From the NCBI GenBank assembly GCA_914767885.1, contig CAJZBQ010000043.1, positions 310,001 to 374,000 of the forward strand: DNA of 64,000 nt, given 5' to 3'. This DNA comes from Blepharisma stoltei (lineage: Eukaryota > Ciliophora > Heterotrichea > Heterotrichida > Blepharismidae). The number at the start of each line of letters is the position of its first letter. Within the stretch, counting starts at the first letter, position 1. This document shows, piece after piece, positions 10,487-21,164 of this stretch. The translations under genes were made by a program, and so were the position numbers. A model generated the notes under the pieces. That model worked only from the letters and a program-made list of their open reading frames with translations, had not been told where the DNA came from and did no database searches.

Positions 10487-11764
10487 ATGGACCCGATTGC
10501 AAAAAACCCTATCTCGATATTGAATGAACTCGCTATCAACAACAAAATAAAATTCCAATTTGAAATCAAGCCTAAAGGTTCAGAATTCGAATGCGTTATT
10601 TACCAAAATAATAGAGCAATCAGCAAAGGTACTGGAAGAAAAAAGCAAGATGCCAAATTAAAAGCTGCTGAATCCGCACTGGATATCATTGCAAATCTAC
10701 CTTTAAATTCTCGGGATTTCAAAGAAAAATTTAATTCAAATGGCCAAAACTCTAAAGAAAACCTAAAACAAATCCCAGCAAATGAAATGAAAAAAGAAAA
10801 AGCTCAACCGCCTGAGGAAGAGAAAGTAATAGAAAGCCCAGCCCAGGTCACTAATGAAGAAGAAAATGAAAAAAGGGCTAATAGGATTATTTCCAGTTTT
10901 TCAGAAAATTATAATGAATACATGGAAAATAAAATAAAATTACTGGAATTAAGCTATGACGATATGATTGATATGCAAATAGTAAGCGAAGAGATAAAGG
11001 AAATAGAAGAAGAATTAAAATGTGAAGGAATTAATTTATTACATCCAGCAGGGAGCTTTGTTATGAGTATGATAAGAAGGAATCATATTGAGATAGATTT
11101 AATAGCAGAGGTAACTTCAAAAATTGGTGCGTTAAACTACAACTTCATAAAGGGGATATGGATGAAATTATTGATTTTAAGGCAAAGAACATTGGAAGCT
11201 AGACAAGAATTTAACGAAAATCCTTATAAATCTTTTCATCCTACCAAAACAGTAAATATTAGTCTTCAGCCAGAACTGATTGAAAATATTGAAAATACAT
11301 ATATGTCCAAAGATTTGCCCTATATATTATTATCTAAAGAGCGTGAAGGAAATAGCTCAATTTATGTCAGAATATTTTTTTATGATGAAACTAATATAAG
11401 TTCAGCTTTAGCACATTATCGCTTATATGAAAAGAAACCTTTAAGCAGCGTAAAGTCAAAATGCTGTAAGCTATTGAGACATTGGAGGGATCGTCTCAGA
11501 TTGAAAGGTATGCCTATAGAACTACTTGATTTATTAGTAGAAGAATTTATAAATGAAAACACTACTGGGCTGGCATTTAGAATCATTATGGAACGCATCG
11601 CAGGTGGAATATTTTTCCCAGAATCTTCATTTAGTTGTAATGATCAAAATTATGGTAAATTACTTGAAGAGTGGTCTTTAAGATCTAGAATTGAAGTTGC
11701 AAAAGAGGCTAGCAGAACTTTAATTCATCTTATTCAGAATAAAATTGATATGATTTTAGACTAA
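10487..11764 (+). CDS. dsRNA-binding protein with DZF (NF45/NF90-type) domain
   Basis: 425 residues, uninterrupted. Residues about 8-72 form a double-stranded RNA-binding domain (SILNELAINNKIKFQFEI, ending GRKKQDAKLKAAESALDII with the KKxAK-type basic helix). A charged linker follows. Residues about 150-420 resemble the DZF nucleotidyltransferase-like domain of ILF2/ILF3: HPAGSFVMSMIRRNHIEIDL in place of the GS...D-x-D signature, then LLRHWRDRLRLKG and IELLDLLVEEFIN. Such proteins bind structured RNA and are normally inactive as transferases; consistent with that, only part of the acidic triad is visible. Confidence 0.8.
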   Translation: MDPIAKNPISILNELAINNKIKFQFEIKPKGSEFECVIYQNNRAISKGTGRKKQDAKLKAAESALDIIANLPLNSRDFKEKFNSNGQNSKENLKQIPANEMKKEKAQPPEEEKVIESPAQVTNEEENEKRANRIISSFSENYNEYMENKIKLLELSYDDMIDMQIVSEEIKEIEEELKCEGINLLHPAGSFVMSMIRRNHIEIDLIAEVTSKIGALNYNFIKGIWMKLLILRQRTLEARQEFNENPYKSFHPTKTVNISLQPELIENIENTYMSKDLPYILLSKEREGNSSIYVRIFFYDETNISSALAHYRLYEKKPLSSVKSKCCKLLRHWRDRLRLKGMPIELLDLLVEEFINENTTGLAFRIIMERIAGGIFFPESSFSCNDQNYGKLLEEWSLRSRIEVAKEASRTLIHLIQNKIDMILD

Positions 11765-12224
11765 TTAATGATTTTAATAATTGAAATAATGAAAGAAATT
11801 GATGATAAATTTGATAGGTAGATTTAAAATTAAATATATTTTTAGGCGTATAATTTCTAGAAATTTGATAGTAATTTATCAAAGCGTTGATGCATATACA
11901 ATAAGCCATATTTCAATTTAATAAGCGTTGATGCATATATAATAAGCCATATTTCAATTTATTAAGCGTTGATGCATATACAATGAGCCATTTTCAATTT
12001 ATTAAGCATTGCTATAATATAGTTCTTATCTATTTAGTATCTTTTATGAAAGGCATCTATCTTTAATTTGGGCATAGATAAAATTTATTTAGTGTTAATC
12101 ATAGGTTATAGCACTTATGATCATTTGACTATGTCTCCATGCTATATTTTCAATTATTTATTCTTAAAATCTCTTCTTATAAATATCATCAAAATTTAAT
12201 TACCTCAAATATCTAGAAAGATGA
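11765..12224. other. intergenic region between convergent genes
   Basis: AT-rich, no gene seen. Contains the 41-bp tandem repeat listed separately. Confidence 0.5.
11882..12010. repeat. 41-bp tandem repeat, three copies plus a partial fourth
   Basis: AAGCGTTGATGCATATA begins at 11882, 11923 and 11964; a diverged partial copy (AAGCATTG) begins at 12004. Each unit also contains AAGCCATATTTCAATTTA. It lies between the 3-prime ends of two convergent genes. Confidence 0.9.
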
Positions 12225-12950
12225 TTATTTATTAACCACAATCACAACGCCTTCAAACATTAAGATTTCATTTCTCCTATCCATCTCAGTTACAATTTCT
12301 CTCAATCTTTCCACAATTCTATTATAGTTCTCTTCACTTTGCTTCTTAATTCCAGCTAAATGTGGAGTATCTAAATAACACTGGACTGATTCTTCAATTC
12401 CAATAGGTCCCATTGGAGAAGCTGCATAAAAATAATGAGGATTTTGAAACCCAACTTCTGTTGCCATTCTCATGGTTTCATGAGCGTTATTTAAGTAAAA
12501 ATTAGATCTTTTTTTAGCGAAATTCTCTCCAATAACTTCTCTACAAGCTTGCTCAAAATAGCCAAGAGCTGTTGAGTTTTCTTCCCTTCCCCATACTGAA
12601 AAAATTGCAGTTCCTCCAGGAGCTAATACACGATAAGCCTCTCTTAGCATTGCACTTGCATCAGGGACCAGCATCAAGGAGAGATTTGCGACATATCTGT
12701 CAAAGAAATTGTCTTCATAAGGTAATGCATCATTTGAAGCTTGTGCAGTATGAGTTCTAGGCAATTGACGCTGATTTACTTTTGCTATCATTTCGTCACT
12801 TATATCGCTAGCCCAAATCTCTGCGTCAGAGGGAAGATGATTGAGCAATATTGGGACTCCATTTCCAGTTCCACATGCAACTTCACAGACTTTGTGAGCA
12901 TTTGATAGATTTAGAGCAGGAATTAGACATTGATAAAGCGAAGTTGACAT
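12225..12950 (-). CDS. SAM-dependent methyltransferase (class I, type 11)
   Basis: 241 residues from ATG at 12950. Motif I is VCEVACGTGNGVPIL, the acidic residue binding the SAM ribose is in IWASDISDEM, motif III is around LPYEDNFFDRYVANLSL, and VLAPGGTAIFSVWG is motif IV/V. Substrate unknown. The frame stays open upstream (AYASSVEV, with one TGA) to about 13035, so the true start may be further upstream; no in-frame ATG was found there, and an overlapping frame has ATG near 12998. An undetected short intron or IES at the 5-prime end is possible. Confidence 0.8.
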   Translation of the reverse strand: MSTSLYQCLIPALNLSNAHKVCEVACGTGNGVPILLNHLPSDAEIWASDISDEMIAKVNQRQLPRTHTAQASNDALPYEDNFFDRYVANLSLMLVPDASAMLREAYRVLAPGGTAIFSVWGREENSTALGYFEQACREVIGENFAKKRSNFYLNNAHETMRMATEVGFQNPHYFYAASPMGPIGIEESVQCYLDTPHLAGIKKQSEENYNRIVERLREIVTEMDRRNEILMFEGVVIVVNK

Positions 12951-13289
12951 AACTTCGACTGAGCTTGCATAAGCTCTTTTACCTCATATGGCATTTTTGA
13001 AGGATCTATTTTTATCTTTAGTTTTATTGTTTAATTATTTAATAAAATTTTTATCAGATAAGGATATTAGTTAACAGACTCAATTTGTCTCACCTCAAAT
13101 ATCTTTTCCATTAATTTTTAACTCTATTAAACCCTTTATTCAAATTTACTTCATAAGAGATTATTAAACTAAAACTATGAAACAGCTTTGTCATATTAGT
13201 AATAAACTTTTATTGAGTTAACAGTTTTTAAATCCATTGCCAAGCAAAAGATATTTATTCGTCTCCATTGAACATTTTATAAAAATTAA
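12951..13289. other. divergent promoter region
   Basis: AT-rich 339 bp between divergent methyltransferase and kinase genes; its left end may be coding for the methyltransferase N-terminus. No repeat seen. Confidence 0.4.
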
Positions 13290-14729
13290 ATGCCTTCATC
13301 AATTTTTTCACAGGCAGAAACTCTCAAAGAGAGCCATTTCTGAACTTCTATTAAAAGCTCAGACTGTGAAGAATTTGGTGAAATTGTATATTATGGACCA
13401 CTTAGCCGGATAAGTCCTTCAGGCAGCTTATATGAAAGCAATTATTATTTAACCAGTAAAAAGATTATTTATTTCCAGCTTTCAGATGACATCATCAAAT
13501 TGTCTAATTTAAGCTGGAAAGTCATTGAGCCTTATATAGAAGAAGGAAATCCCAGGAAATATGGTTTCAGGGTTTCCAATGGAATTTCTTGTAAATATTT
13601 TTACACTAAATCGTCAGAAGATCTTGATAAGTGGCTTGATCATTTATCGTATGCAGGAATTATGACTGATATAGAAAATGATTATCAATTTCTTAAGCAA
13701 ATTGGTAATGGGAGCTTTGCAGCTGTTTATTTAGCTAAAGATTTAGATACCAAAAAATTTTATGCAATAAAATCCATAAGCAAAAACATTGTCCAAAACA
13801 GCAAAAATAACTTTGAGCAGACTATTCGTGAAATAGAAATCATGAGGCAGCTTGATCATCCGAACATTGCAAAGCTTCATAAAATATACGAAAGCCATAG
13901 TCACATCCATTTAATTATGGATTACATTCCTGGCAGCACTCTTTTACAGAGAATCATTTCAAAAGGCCCACTATCAGAAGAAAAAGCAATAAAATTTATA
14001 GAGAAACTACTAAGAGTTTTGAGGTATTTAGGATCAAAAAATATTGTACATAGAGATATTAAGCCAGAAAACATTTTAATGGCAGATGACAACGATGATA
14101 CTAATTTTAAATTAATCGACTTTGGGCTGGCTTGCGTCGTAAGCGGAAAACTTACAGCAAGCTGTGGCTCACCTGGCTATGTAGCTCCTGAAATTTTAAG
14201 GAAAATCCCTTATGACTCAAAAGTTGACGTTTTTAGCGCTGGGATTATTCTTTTTATTTTATTGTCTGGAAGATCTCCATTTTCTACGGGGTCTCCGAAA
14301 GAAACCCTCACAAAAAATAGAGACTGTTTTATAAGCTTTTCAGATAAGTATTGGGGTAATATATCAAGACAAGCAATAAATGTAGTTATAAAACTAACCC
14401 AAGCCAGTCCTTTATTAAGGCCTTCTGCTAAAGAAGCCTTATCTTATGACTTTTTTAAAGGAATCAATAAGGACTCTGCAACTACGAGAAGCAGTTTGAT
14501 ATCACCACCTAACTCTGCTGGCCTTGTAAATATTTGGCCTAAGAGTTATTCACCTGTAGAAAAAGTTGATTTAAGAAAAAATAGGATATCAACTGATAAA
14601 AATAAGCTTCCAGTTTTAGGTGAAAAACATAGGTTGAGCTTGAGGCATGCAAGCACACCTATGCTGAATAATGTGAAAAGAGTGAAAATGATATTAAGAA
14701 GTGATGCAGAAACTCCAAAATTAAGATAA
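13290..14729 (+). CDS. PH-domain serine/threonine protein kinase (CAMK-like)
   Basis: 479 residues. ATG at 13290 (MPSSIFSQAETLKES). Residues about 20-125 look like a PH domain (GPLSRISPSGSLYESNYY, ending SEDLDKWLDHLSYAGI with the C-terminal helix Trp). The kinase domain covers about 133-395: GNGSFAAVYLAK glycine loop, AIK lysine, HRDIKPEN catalytic loop, IDFGLA, GSPGYVAPEIL. A basic tail follows. One conserved Trp is TGA (SHFWTSIK). Likely a membrane-recruited signalling kinase. No insertions, unlike many neighbours. Confidence 0.88.
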
Positions 14730-15227
14730 TCCTATTTTATTATTTAATTGGTAAATTTAAAGCTTTAAGGCTATTGTTTAAATCATTCTGAGTGATTTTT
14801 TTGTGATTTCAATTTGAATTATTTTTATTTAAATTTCATATTAGCGTCATAAATCGTAATAAATTGCTATATTGATGATTAAAAATAGAGTTTAGGGTAC
14901 TTGTCTTACACAGTCTTAGTTTGATAGGCATCTTGAAACTATAAATTATTTTCATTTGGCTTTTAAAAACAGCCACAAAGATAATGCCGTTTAAAAAAGG
15001 GTCAATTAGAATCAGCAGTGTCTTATTCACTCTGTATATTTTGGCAATCATAATTTACCAAAAATTTTTTGATAGTTTGATATTTGGTCTTTAGAATAGT
15101 TAGAATAGGTAAAATTATCAGACAAATAATCTGATAAGAAGTCAATTCCCCAATAATTGCTTAAATATTAAAATGTCCAAAAATAGTTATGCACTAATAC
15201 TAAGTGATTTATTAGCAAGATACTTAC
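14730..15227. other. intergenic region between convergent genes
   Basis: AT-rich 498 bp. I see no credible gene. A minus-strand open frame at 14836-15051 has no recognisable features. Confidence 0.4.
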
Positions 15228-16229
15228 TTATGAGCTATTATTACCAATCGATAATAGACGATCAGTATCTGTATATGCTAATAATAAAAAGTTTTTGGTA
15301 TCTTCTTGATCACCAGCAAAAATATCCTGCAAAATTTCCTTAAATCTCCTTCATTTCTCGCAACAAAGCTCACTATGATTTAGCTCCTCACAACAAGAAA
15401 AGTTGTAAAACGAACCACTATAATTGTTATCTTTGAAAACTATTTCAAGGTAACAATAAAATGCTGTTCTTATGTACTTAGAATCAAATAAACATTTCAA
15501 GCAGTCGCTATTATATGATTTAAATCTTGATCCAGGAACTTTGATATTTAGTTTTTTAAAGTCTTCGTCATGATATGTAAGGCAATAAGTAAGAACATGT
15601 AAATCATAAAAATTATTCTTTGTTCGCTTTATTTTCTCATGATTTTTGCAAACGGAGCGAAAATCCCTTATTAAGCATGGCTTTAGATGCTTTAGAAGTG
15701 GATGAGTTAATGTTGATACTCCGTTTTCTTCTATTCTTTGTTCAAATTTTTTCATAATTTCATACAAGTCTTGCCTTTTCATATTTATTGGATAATTGCT
15801 TTCAAATTTTACATTTGTAGAATCATAATTTTGACTTTCTTCTTGGGAAATTCTACTTTTTTTTGCTGGTTTTACTCTAAAATTGGACTTTCCTCTGCAT
15901 CTTTTCTTTTTTATCTTTGACTCTTCCCCAGCAGCAGTTTCCGATCCTGCTAAATTTATTTTTCCTTCACTTTCTTTCTGCTTCTCATTTCTGCTTTCTT
16001 TAGAAGCAGTTTCTCTTGTTGAAGCATTTGAATCTGTTTCAAATTTATTGAATTTATTCGCAACATCTAACAAACGAAAAAAATCAATTCCTCCTTCCCA
16101 GTCACTCTCGTGTATTTTGTCATCGGGGAAAATTTTAAAGGGATGCGATGATTTCTGAGTAACTTGTGGAAATGCATCTTGATTAGTGCTACATTTAATT
16201 ATATTTTGAGGGTTTAGAGCTCCACTCAT
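15228..16229 (-). CDS. uncharacterised, probably nuclear protein
   Basis: 333 residues with one TGA read as Trp (LCCEKWRRFKE); stop TAA at 15228. Ser/Glu/Lys-rich N-terminal half with a bipartite-looking basic cluster at about residues 108-127 (KIKKKRCRGKSNF, KPAKKSR), suggesting nuclear import. The C-terminal half is Cys-containing (SVCKNHEK, LKCLFD, FSCCEELNHSELCC) and could hold a metal site, but no known finger spacing is evident. Divergent from the ANKRD13 homologue with 27 bp between starts. Confidence 0.65.
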
Positions 16230-16256
16230 TGATAAATTAGAATTATTCGTCTTAAG

Positions 16257-18111
16257 ATGGCTTTTGGAATTGTTATAAATATGAGTGAATCGAGTGAAGA
16301 AGAAAATCCATGGTATGACTGGAACAAAACCATGAACGAGTCAATTGATGTTGACTCTACAATGGTCAAGTATTCTGTACAAATCGATGACGTCCCTCCT
16401 GCTGCTCCTAGGGTATCTCATACAAAGCAGCTGACAGATACCAAACAGGTGGCGTCTTTTTTTCTTGAAAGACCTATACCAATCCCCAAGCATCGTTCTC
16501 CCTATTCTCGAGATCTCAAGCGCATAATTCGTCATCATCCTTTCTACCTTCACGCCCTAGTCTATGCCTGTCAAATCCCGATGATTTCTCAAATCCTTCA
16601 CAATCCGCCCAGAAATTTAATTCAAATTATAAATTCCACAGACCACAAAGCAAATACTCCGATCATGCTGGCTGTGAAGCTATGCAAAAACTCAAGCGAA
16701 TACTTACTCGCTCCTTTAAATCCATTGGAAAATCCTAATTTTTAGAAAAAAAGCCCCTTTAAAATTTAGTAAAAATTATTTTTTATGTTAAATATTTTAT
16801 CATAATGAGATCTTCAATAGATACTATTGAATTTTAGACAGATAAAATTCAAATAAACCTTATTTTTGAAAATCTATAAAGTTAATGCTCAATTTTAATT
16901 CATTTAAACCCTTTTAGAGACGCAAAAAATCTTGCTCTTAAAGCGAAGAGTTAGCAATTGTAGAAATGCTAGCTGACAGTGGCGCTGATCTCCATATAAA
17001 AGATGCAAATGGCTGGTCTTGTGTAGATGAGGCAGTCAGCCAGAAAAATCGCGAGCTTTTAAGTGTTCTGTTTGAGTATCTATACAAAGAAAAAAAAAAC
17101 AAATGGGAAAGAAATAAAGAAATCGCGTCATCAGCATTGAAAGAGCTCAAAGATTTTTATTTGGAATTCCGATGGCAGTTTAAGAGCAATTTGATCCCAT
17201 TGGTAGGAAAAATTGCTCCGCATGATGTCTGCAAACTGTGGAAGATAGGACCTTATATAAGGCTAGATACAACTTTGGTGGGATGGAAAAATCTTCGAGC
17301 TAAAAGAAGAAGCATTTCTCTTATATTTAAAGATGACATCTATCTGGTGAACCATTCACACAGAACTTATCTAAACCCTTTAGAAGAGCTAGATTCTGAG
17401 GAAAGATGTGAAATTATTAATGATATCATGAAAAATGACCCTGTACAAGGAAATGTTTCTTTGCTGGGGTATAATATTACAGCGATGAAGAGCTGGAGGA
17501 ATAAACCTTTATCTAGGGTATATGGAAAGTGGAAATGCAATAAATATAAACTGCAGTTCAGAACTCATACGCAGGTTAAAAAAAGAGGGAAAGAGATTAT
17601 AGAAGATAACCAAGACGACTATTTTAATGGGCTCCGTGGATCTTCCCCGAAACCTATATTCCAAATTGGTGATTCTCGGAGACCCAGTTTTGTAGGTGAC
17701 AGCTCAAGGCCAATCCATAGAAATAATGTAAATGACACAGTAACTCAGTCTGTAAAAGAAACAAAAGCATTTTGCTACCTTTGTGAAGATTTCCCACTTT
17801 CGCTTGAAGAATTTGTTTCAGTTTTAAATGTAATCAAGAATGCAAATACAGCTCTTGGCAGGCTTTATGATTTCTTGGAAAATGAAGGAATTCATGAGCT
17901 CGTCCCAATTGATTCTTTTCCGGTTAAAATAGAAATTCCGATTGTTATGGGAATAAGAGCAAAAGTTGTGTTTACTAACTACACTGAGATGAAAAAAGAT
18001 GATAAAAGCATTTTTGATATACCGAATTATCAGAAGGTGTCAAGGAAAGTTGGCCAAAAAACATTAAGTTCGCCGCGCAAACGCATTCTGTTTGCTAATA
18101 TAGTAGCTTAA
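16257..18111 (+). CDS. ANKRD13-family protein (ankyrin repeats plus GPCR-chaperone-like domain)
   Basis: 535 residues after removal of one 247-bp insert. N-terminal ankyrin repeats include HALVYACQIPMISQIL, KANTPIMLAVKLCKNSSEYL and MLADSGADLHIKDANGWS. The rest matches the ANKRD13 core: TTLVGWKNLRAKRRSISLIF, then LCEDFPLSLEEFVSVLN and FPVKIEIPIVMGIRAKVVF, closely like the vertebrate LCEEHPLSL...FPVKIEIPL block. ANKRD13 proteins bind ubiquitinated membrane proteins in endocytosis; no ubiquitin-interacting motif is visible at this C-terminus. A second ATG at 16281 (MSESSEEENPWYD) may be the real start, since 16257 is only 27 bp from the divergent gene. Confidence 0.85.
16705..16953. mobile_element. 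MITE-C-like IES in ANKRD13 gene
   Basis: 247 bp bounded by TTA. Ends read TTACTCGCTCCTTTAAATCC and, inverted, TAACTCTTCGCTTTAAGAGC, resembling the family C TIR (CTCC...CTTTAAATTGGAA). Removal joins KNSSEYL to AIVEMLADSGAD, completing an ankyrin repeat. Confidence 0.75.
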
Positions 18112-18443
18112 TTTCAAATTAACACTGTTAATATTAAATTTAACAAATAAAAATATTAAAAACTTATTGATTTTTGTTAAAATAATAAAATAATTTGTTT
18201 TAATTATATCATTTATTATCCCTCACTGTCCTAGCTATGAGGCGTATTCCTCTCTTTTTTACCCGAATTATGGTGCTCCCGATCTTAAGTACTCAATTCT
18301 TCCTAATAGCTCCACAGCCTAACGCCTATAGCTTCATAAGAAAGAAGAATTGGTATAATTTCTGATGCTTATAGCAATCTTAACAATAAAATCTCACAAA
18401 TATGAAACATTTAATTATTAAGTTGAGATGCATTTTCATGCAG
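18112..18443. other. intergenic region, first copy
   Basis: 332 bp between convergent genes. Repeated with divergence at 19826-20157. Contains the inverted pair CAATTCTTC / GAAGAATTG; no gene. Confidence 0.5.
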
Positions 18444-19131
18444 CTATTGATCTACCTTTGTAAAGTCATGAATAGGTATGCTATTTAAATCAATCACTTT
18501 CAAATTATCCTGAGGATAAGCTATAACTTCTTTAGCTGGAGACTGACTAAATGCATCCTGAGCGTTATCAATCCCTATAGCCTGTACTTCATTATAAGTT
18601 GGCATTACCCTTTGACTGCCAGTCACTTGAACCATTTCGTTTCTCAAATCTCCTTGTACTCCAAGTTTGTAACAGGAATAAATGACATAGCAAAAATACA
18701 TATCAATAAGAACTCCAATAGCATTTAATATAGAGTAAAGATAAAGTGGAGTCATCTCAGGTTCCTCTAGAACTCACCATATGGCTACAATCCCCCATTC
18801 TACAATCCAGCAAAGGATTCTGATTATTTTAGCTTTATAATATTTTTTAACAATACTTCAATCTGGTATTATCAGCTTTAAGCTTCCGTAAGCTCTGAGT
18901 GAGTAATAGCTCATGAATAAAAACGTTAAAGTCACTAAGTTATAAATTACAAAATAGATCGTAATAAAATAGAAAGTTCTTTACTGTACGGATCACTTGC
19001 ATTGATAGCATAAATCCTAAAAATATTGAAGCAATTACATCTAGCACTGAAATAAATTTTGTTCCAGATAAAACTCGACTGCTATCTTACGTTTACCAGC
19101 AGCAATAAAGTGTAGGAGGTAGTCTCACCAT
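18444..19131 (-). CDS. four-TM membrane protein, copy 1, two tiny introns
   Basis: 218 residues after removal of a 15-nt and a 16-nt intron. Start ATG at 19131 (MVRLPPTLYCC). Four hydrophobic segments: ISVLDVIASIFLGFML, LFLTLTFLFMSYYS, ILCWIVEWGIVAIWW and LNAIGVLIDMYFCYVIYS, then a soluble tail of about 75 residues ending HDFTKVDQ. TGA encodes Trp (DWSIV, WWVLEE). I do not recognise the family; the four-TM layout resembles small tetraspanning proteins. Copy 2 at 20158-21147 has exactly the same predicted length. Confidence 0.75.
18935..18950 (-). other. 16-nt intron (copy 1, intron 2)
   Basis: GTAATTTATAACTTAG on the minus strand. Removal converts an otherwise shifted frame into ...YYDLFLTLTFLFMS.... 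This ultra-short GTA...TAG form is typical of Blepharisma and Stentor. Confidence 0.85.
19082..19096 (-). other. 15-nt intron (copy 1, intron 1)
   Basis: GTAAACGTAAGATAG on the minus strand, removing an in-frame stop. The identical intron is in copy 2 at 21098-21112. Confidence 0.85.
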
Positions 19132-19163
19132 TTATTAAAACTTATATATTAATGAGTTCCATA

Positions 19164-19825
19164 GCTGGGGGTATAATATTACAGTGATGAAGAGCTGGAG
19201 GAATAAACCTTTATCTAGGTTATACAAATTGCCCGAGGATGGCGCAAAATAGCGCCATCCTCAGGCAATATGTATATATTGAAAGTGGAAATGCAATAAA
19301 TATAAACTGCAGTTCAGAACTCATACACAGGTTAAAAAAAAGAGGGAAAAAGATTATAAAAGATAACCAAGACGACTATTTTAATGGGCTCCGTTGATCT
19401 TCCCCGAAACCTATATCCAAATTGGTGATTCTCGGAGACCCAGTTTTGTAGGTGACAGCTCAAGGCCAATCCATAGAAATAATGTAAATGACACAGTAAC
19501 TCAGTCTTTAAAAGAAACAAAAGCATTTTGCTACCTTTGTGAAGATTTCCCACTTTCGCTTGAAGAATTTGTTTCAGTTTTAAATGTAATCAAGAATGCA
19601 AATACAGCTCTTGGCAGGCTTTATGATTTCTTGGAAAATGAAGGAATTCATGAGCTCGTCCCAATTGATTCTTTTCCGGTTAAAATAGAAATTCCGATTG
19701 TTATGGGAATAAGAGCAAAAGTTGTGTTTACTAACTACGCTGAGATAAAAAAGATGATAAAAGCATTTTTGATATACCGAATTATCAGAAGGTGTCAAGG
19801 AAAGTTGGCCAAAAAACATTATTAA
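19164..19825 (+). pseudogene. ANKRD13 C-terminal pseudogene (duplicate of 17463-18080)
   Basis: Near-identical to the 3-prime part of the ANKRD13 gene but lacks the 5-prime half. It carries a 54-bp palindromic insert at 19221, an extra base before that insert, a 1-nt deletion near 19412 (CCTATATCC against CCTATATTCC) and a 1-nt deletion in the A-run near 19748. The frames around AFCYLCEDFPLSL are kept but the ends are shifted. Not expected to give a product. Confidence 0.85.
19221..19276. mobile_element. palindromic hairpin element H1
   Basis: Begins TATACAAATTGCC and ends in the inverted equivalent GGCAATATGTATA. The core GAGGATGGCGC ... GCGCCATCCTC forms a near-perfect stem with a 6-nt loop. 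Absent from the parental copy of the gene at the matching site, so it is an insertion. Related to H2 at 41074. Confidence 0.85.
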
Positions 19826-20157
19826 AATCAAATTAACACTGTTAATATTAAATTTAACAAATGAAAATCATTAAAAACTCTATTGATTGTCGTTAGAATA
19901 AAGAATAATTTGTTTTAATTAGATCATTTATTATCCCTCACTGTCATAGCTATAAGGGGTTAATTCCTCTTTTTTTGCCCAAATTATGGTGCTCGCTATT
20001 TTAAGTACTCAATTCTTCCTAATAGCTCCACAGCCTAAAGCCGATAGCTTCACAAAAAGGAAGAATTGGTATAATTTCTGGTGATTATAGTAATCTTAAC
20101 AATAAAATCACAAATGTGAAAAGTTAATTATTAAGTTGAGATGCATTTTTATGCACT
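19826..20157. other. intergenic region, second copy
   Basis: Diverged duplicate of 18112-18443; no gene. Confidence 0.5.
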
Positions 20158-21147
20158 TTATTGATCTACCTTTGTAAAATCATGAATAGGTATGCTATTT
20201 AAATCAATCACTTTCAAATTATCCTGAGAATAAGCAATAACTTCTTTGACTGAAGACTGATTAAATGCATCCTGAGTGTTATCCATCCCTATGGCCTCCA
20301 CTTCATTATAATCCGGCATCACACTTTGACTGCCAGTCGCTTGGACTATTTCGTTTCTCAAATGTCCTTGTACTCCAAGTTTGTAGCAAGAATAAATGAC
20401 ATAGCAAAAATTAATATCAACAATAACTCCAATAGCATTTAAAATAGAGTAGCCATAAAGTGGAGATATTTCTGGTTCTTCTAGAACCCACCATATGGCT
20501 ACAATCCCCCATTCTACAATCCAGCAAAAGATTCTAATTATTTTAGCTTTATAATATTTTTTCACTCTACTTCAATCTGGCATTTCCTTCCTTAAGCTTC
20601 AACAAGCTCTGAGTGAGTAATAGCTCATGAATAAAAACATTACAGTCACTAACTCCCCTCTCAATGAGGGAACAAAAATCATAGAAAAAATCCTTATTCT
20701 TTCCCCAAAAACCCACCCTCCGTGAGTGAAATGTTTATGAAAAAAATTGATATACAAATAATAATTTTATAATAAAATATCTAGCTGAATCTGCTTAATT
20801 TTAAACAAATTGCATTTGAAAGCATACTTTTTACAAATTAAATTAATTTTACATCTCATTTTTACGAATTGCAATTTTTTAAAATTTCAACAAAAAAATT
20901 AACCCTCCTCCGTGAGCGAACAAAATTTTTTTGTTCGCTCACAAGGGGGAGTAAGTTATAAATTACAAAATAGATTGTAATAAAATAGAACGTTCTTTAC
21001 TGCACGAATCACTTGCCTTGCTAGAATAAATCCTAAAAATATTGAAGCAAATGCATCTAGCACTGAAATAAATTTTGTCCCAGATAATAATTCACTGCTA
21101 TCTTACGTTTACCTGCTGCAACAATGCATAGGAGGTATTCTCACCAT
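20158..21147 (-). CDS. four-TM membrane protein, copy 2, with MITE inside an intron
   Basis: 218 residues, paralogue of the gene at 18444-19131 with the same two intron positions. Start ATG at 21147 (MVRIPPMHCC). Intron 1 is 15 nt. Intron 2 is split by a MITE-A copy, so in germline DNA it spans 20649-20966. TM segments and the C-terminal tail (NLKVIDLNSIPIHDFTKVDQ) are conserved. Stop only 17 bp upstream of the next gene boundary at 21165. Confidence 0.75.
20649..20966 (-). other. 16-nt intron carrying a MITE (318 nt in germline DNA)
   Basis: Minus-strand GTAATTTATAACTTA, then MITE-A3, then the closing TTAG. Removing the 302-bp MITE leaves exactly the 16-nt GTAATTTATAACTTAG found in copy 1. 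Confidence 0.85.
20650..20953. mobile_element. MITE-A3 inside intron 2 of four-TM gene copy 2
   Basis: Family A element between TAA duplicates (CACTAA|CTCC... and ...GGAG|TAAG) with TIR CTCCGTGAGCGAACAAAA at the right hairpin end. The left TIR is degenerate (CTCAATGAGGGAAC). Absent from the paralogue. Confidence 0.9.
21098..21112 (-). other. 15-nt intron (copy 2, intron 1)
   Basis: GTAAACGTAAGATAG on the minus strand, identical to copy 1. Confidence 0.85.
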
Positions 21148-21164
21148 TTATTAAAACTTATATA

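Noticed and set aside
11882..12010. CRISPR-like array
   Set aside because: Head-to-tail repeats with no unique spacers, in a eukaryotic context.
14836..15051. 71-residue minus-strand open frame
   Set aside because: No domain, no neighbour support; lies between two convergent genes whose ends are already accounted for.
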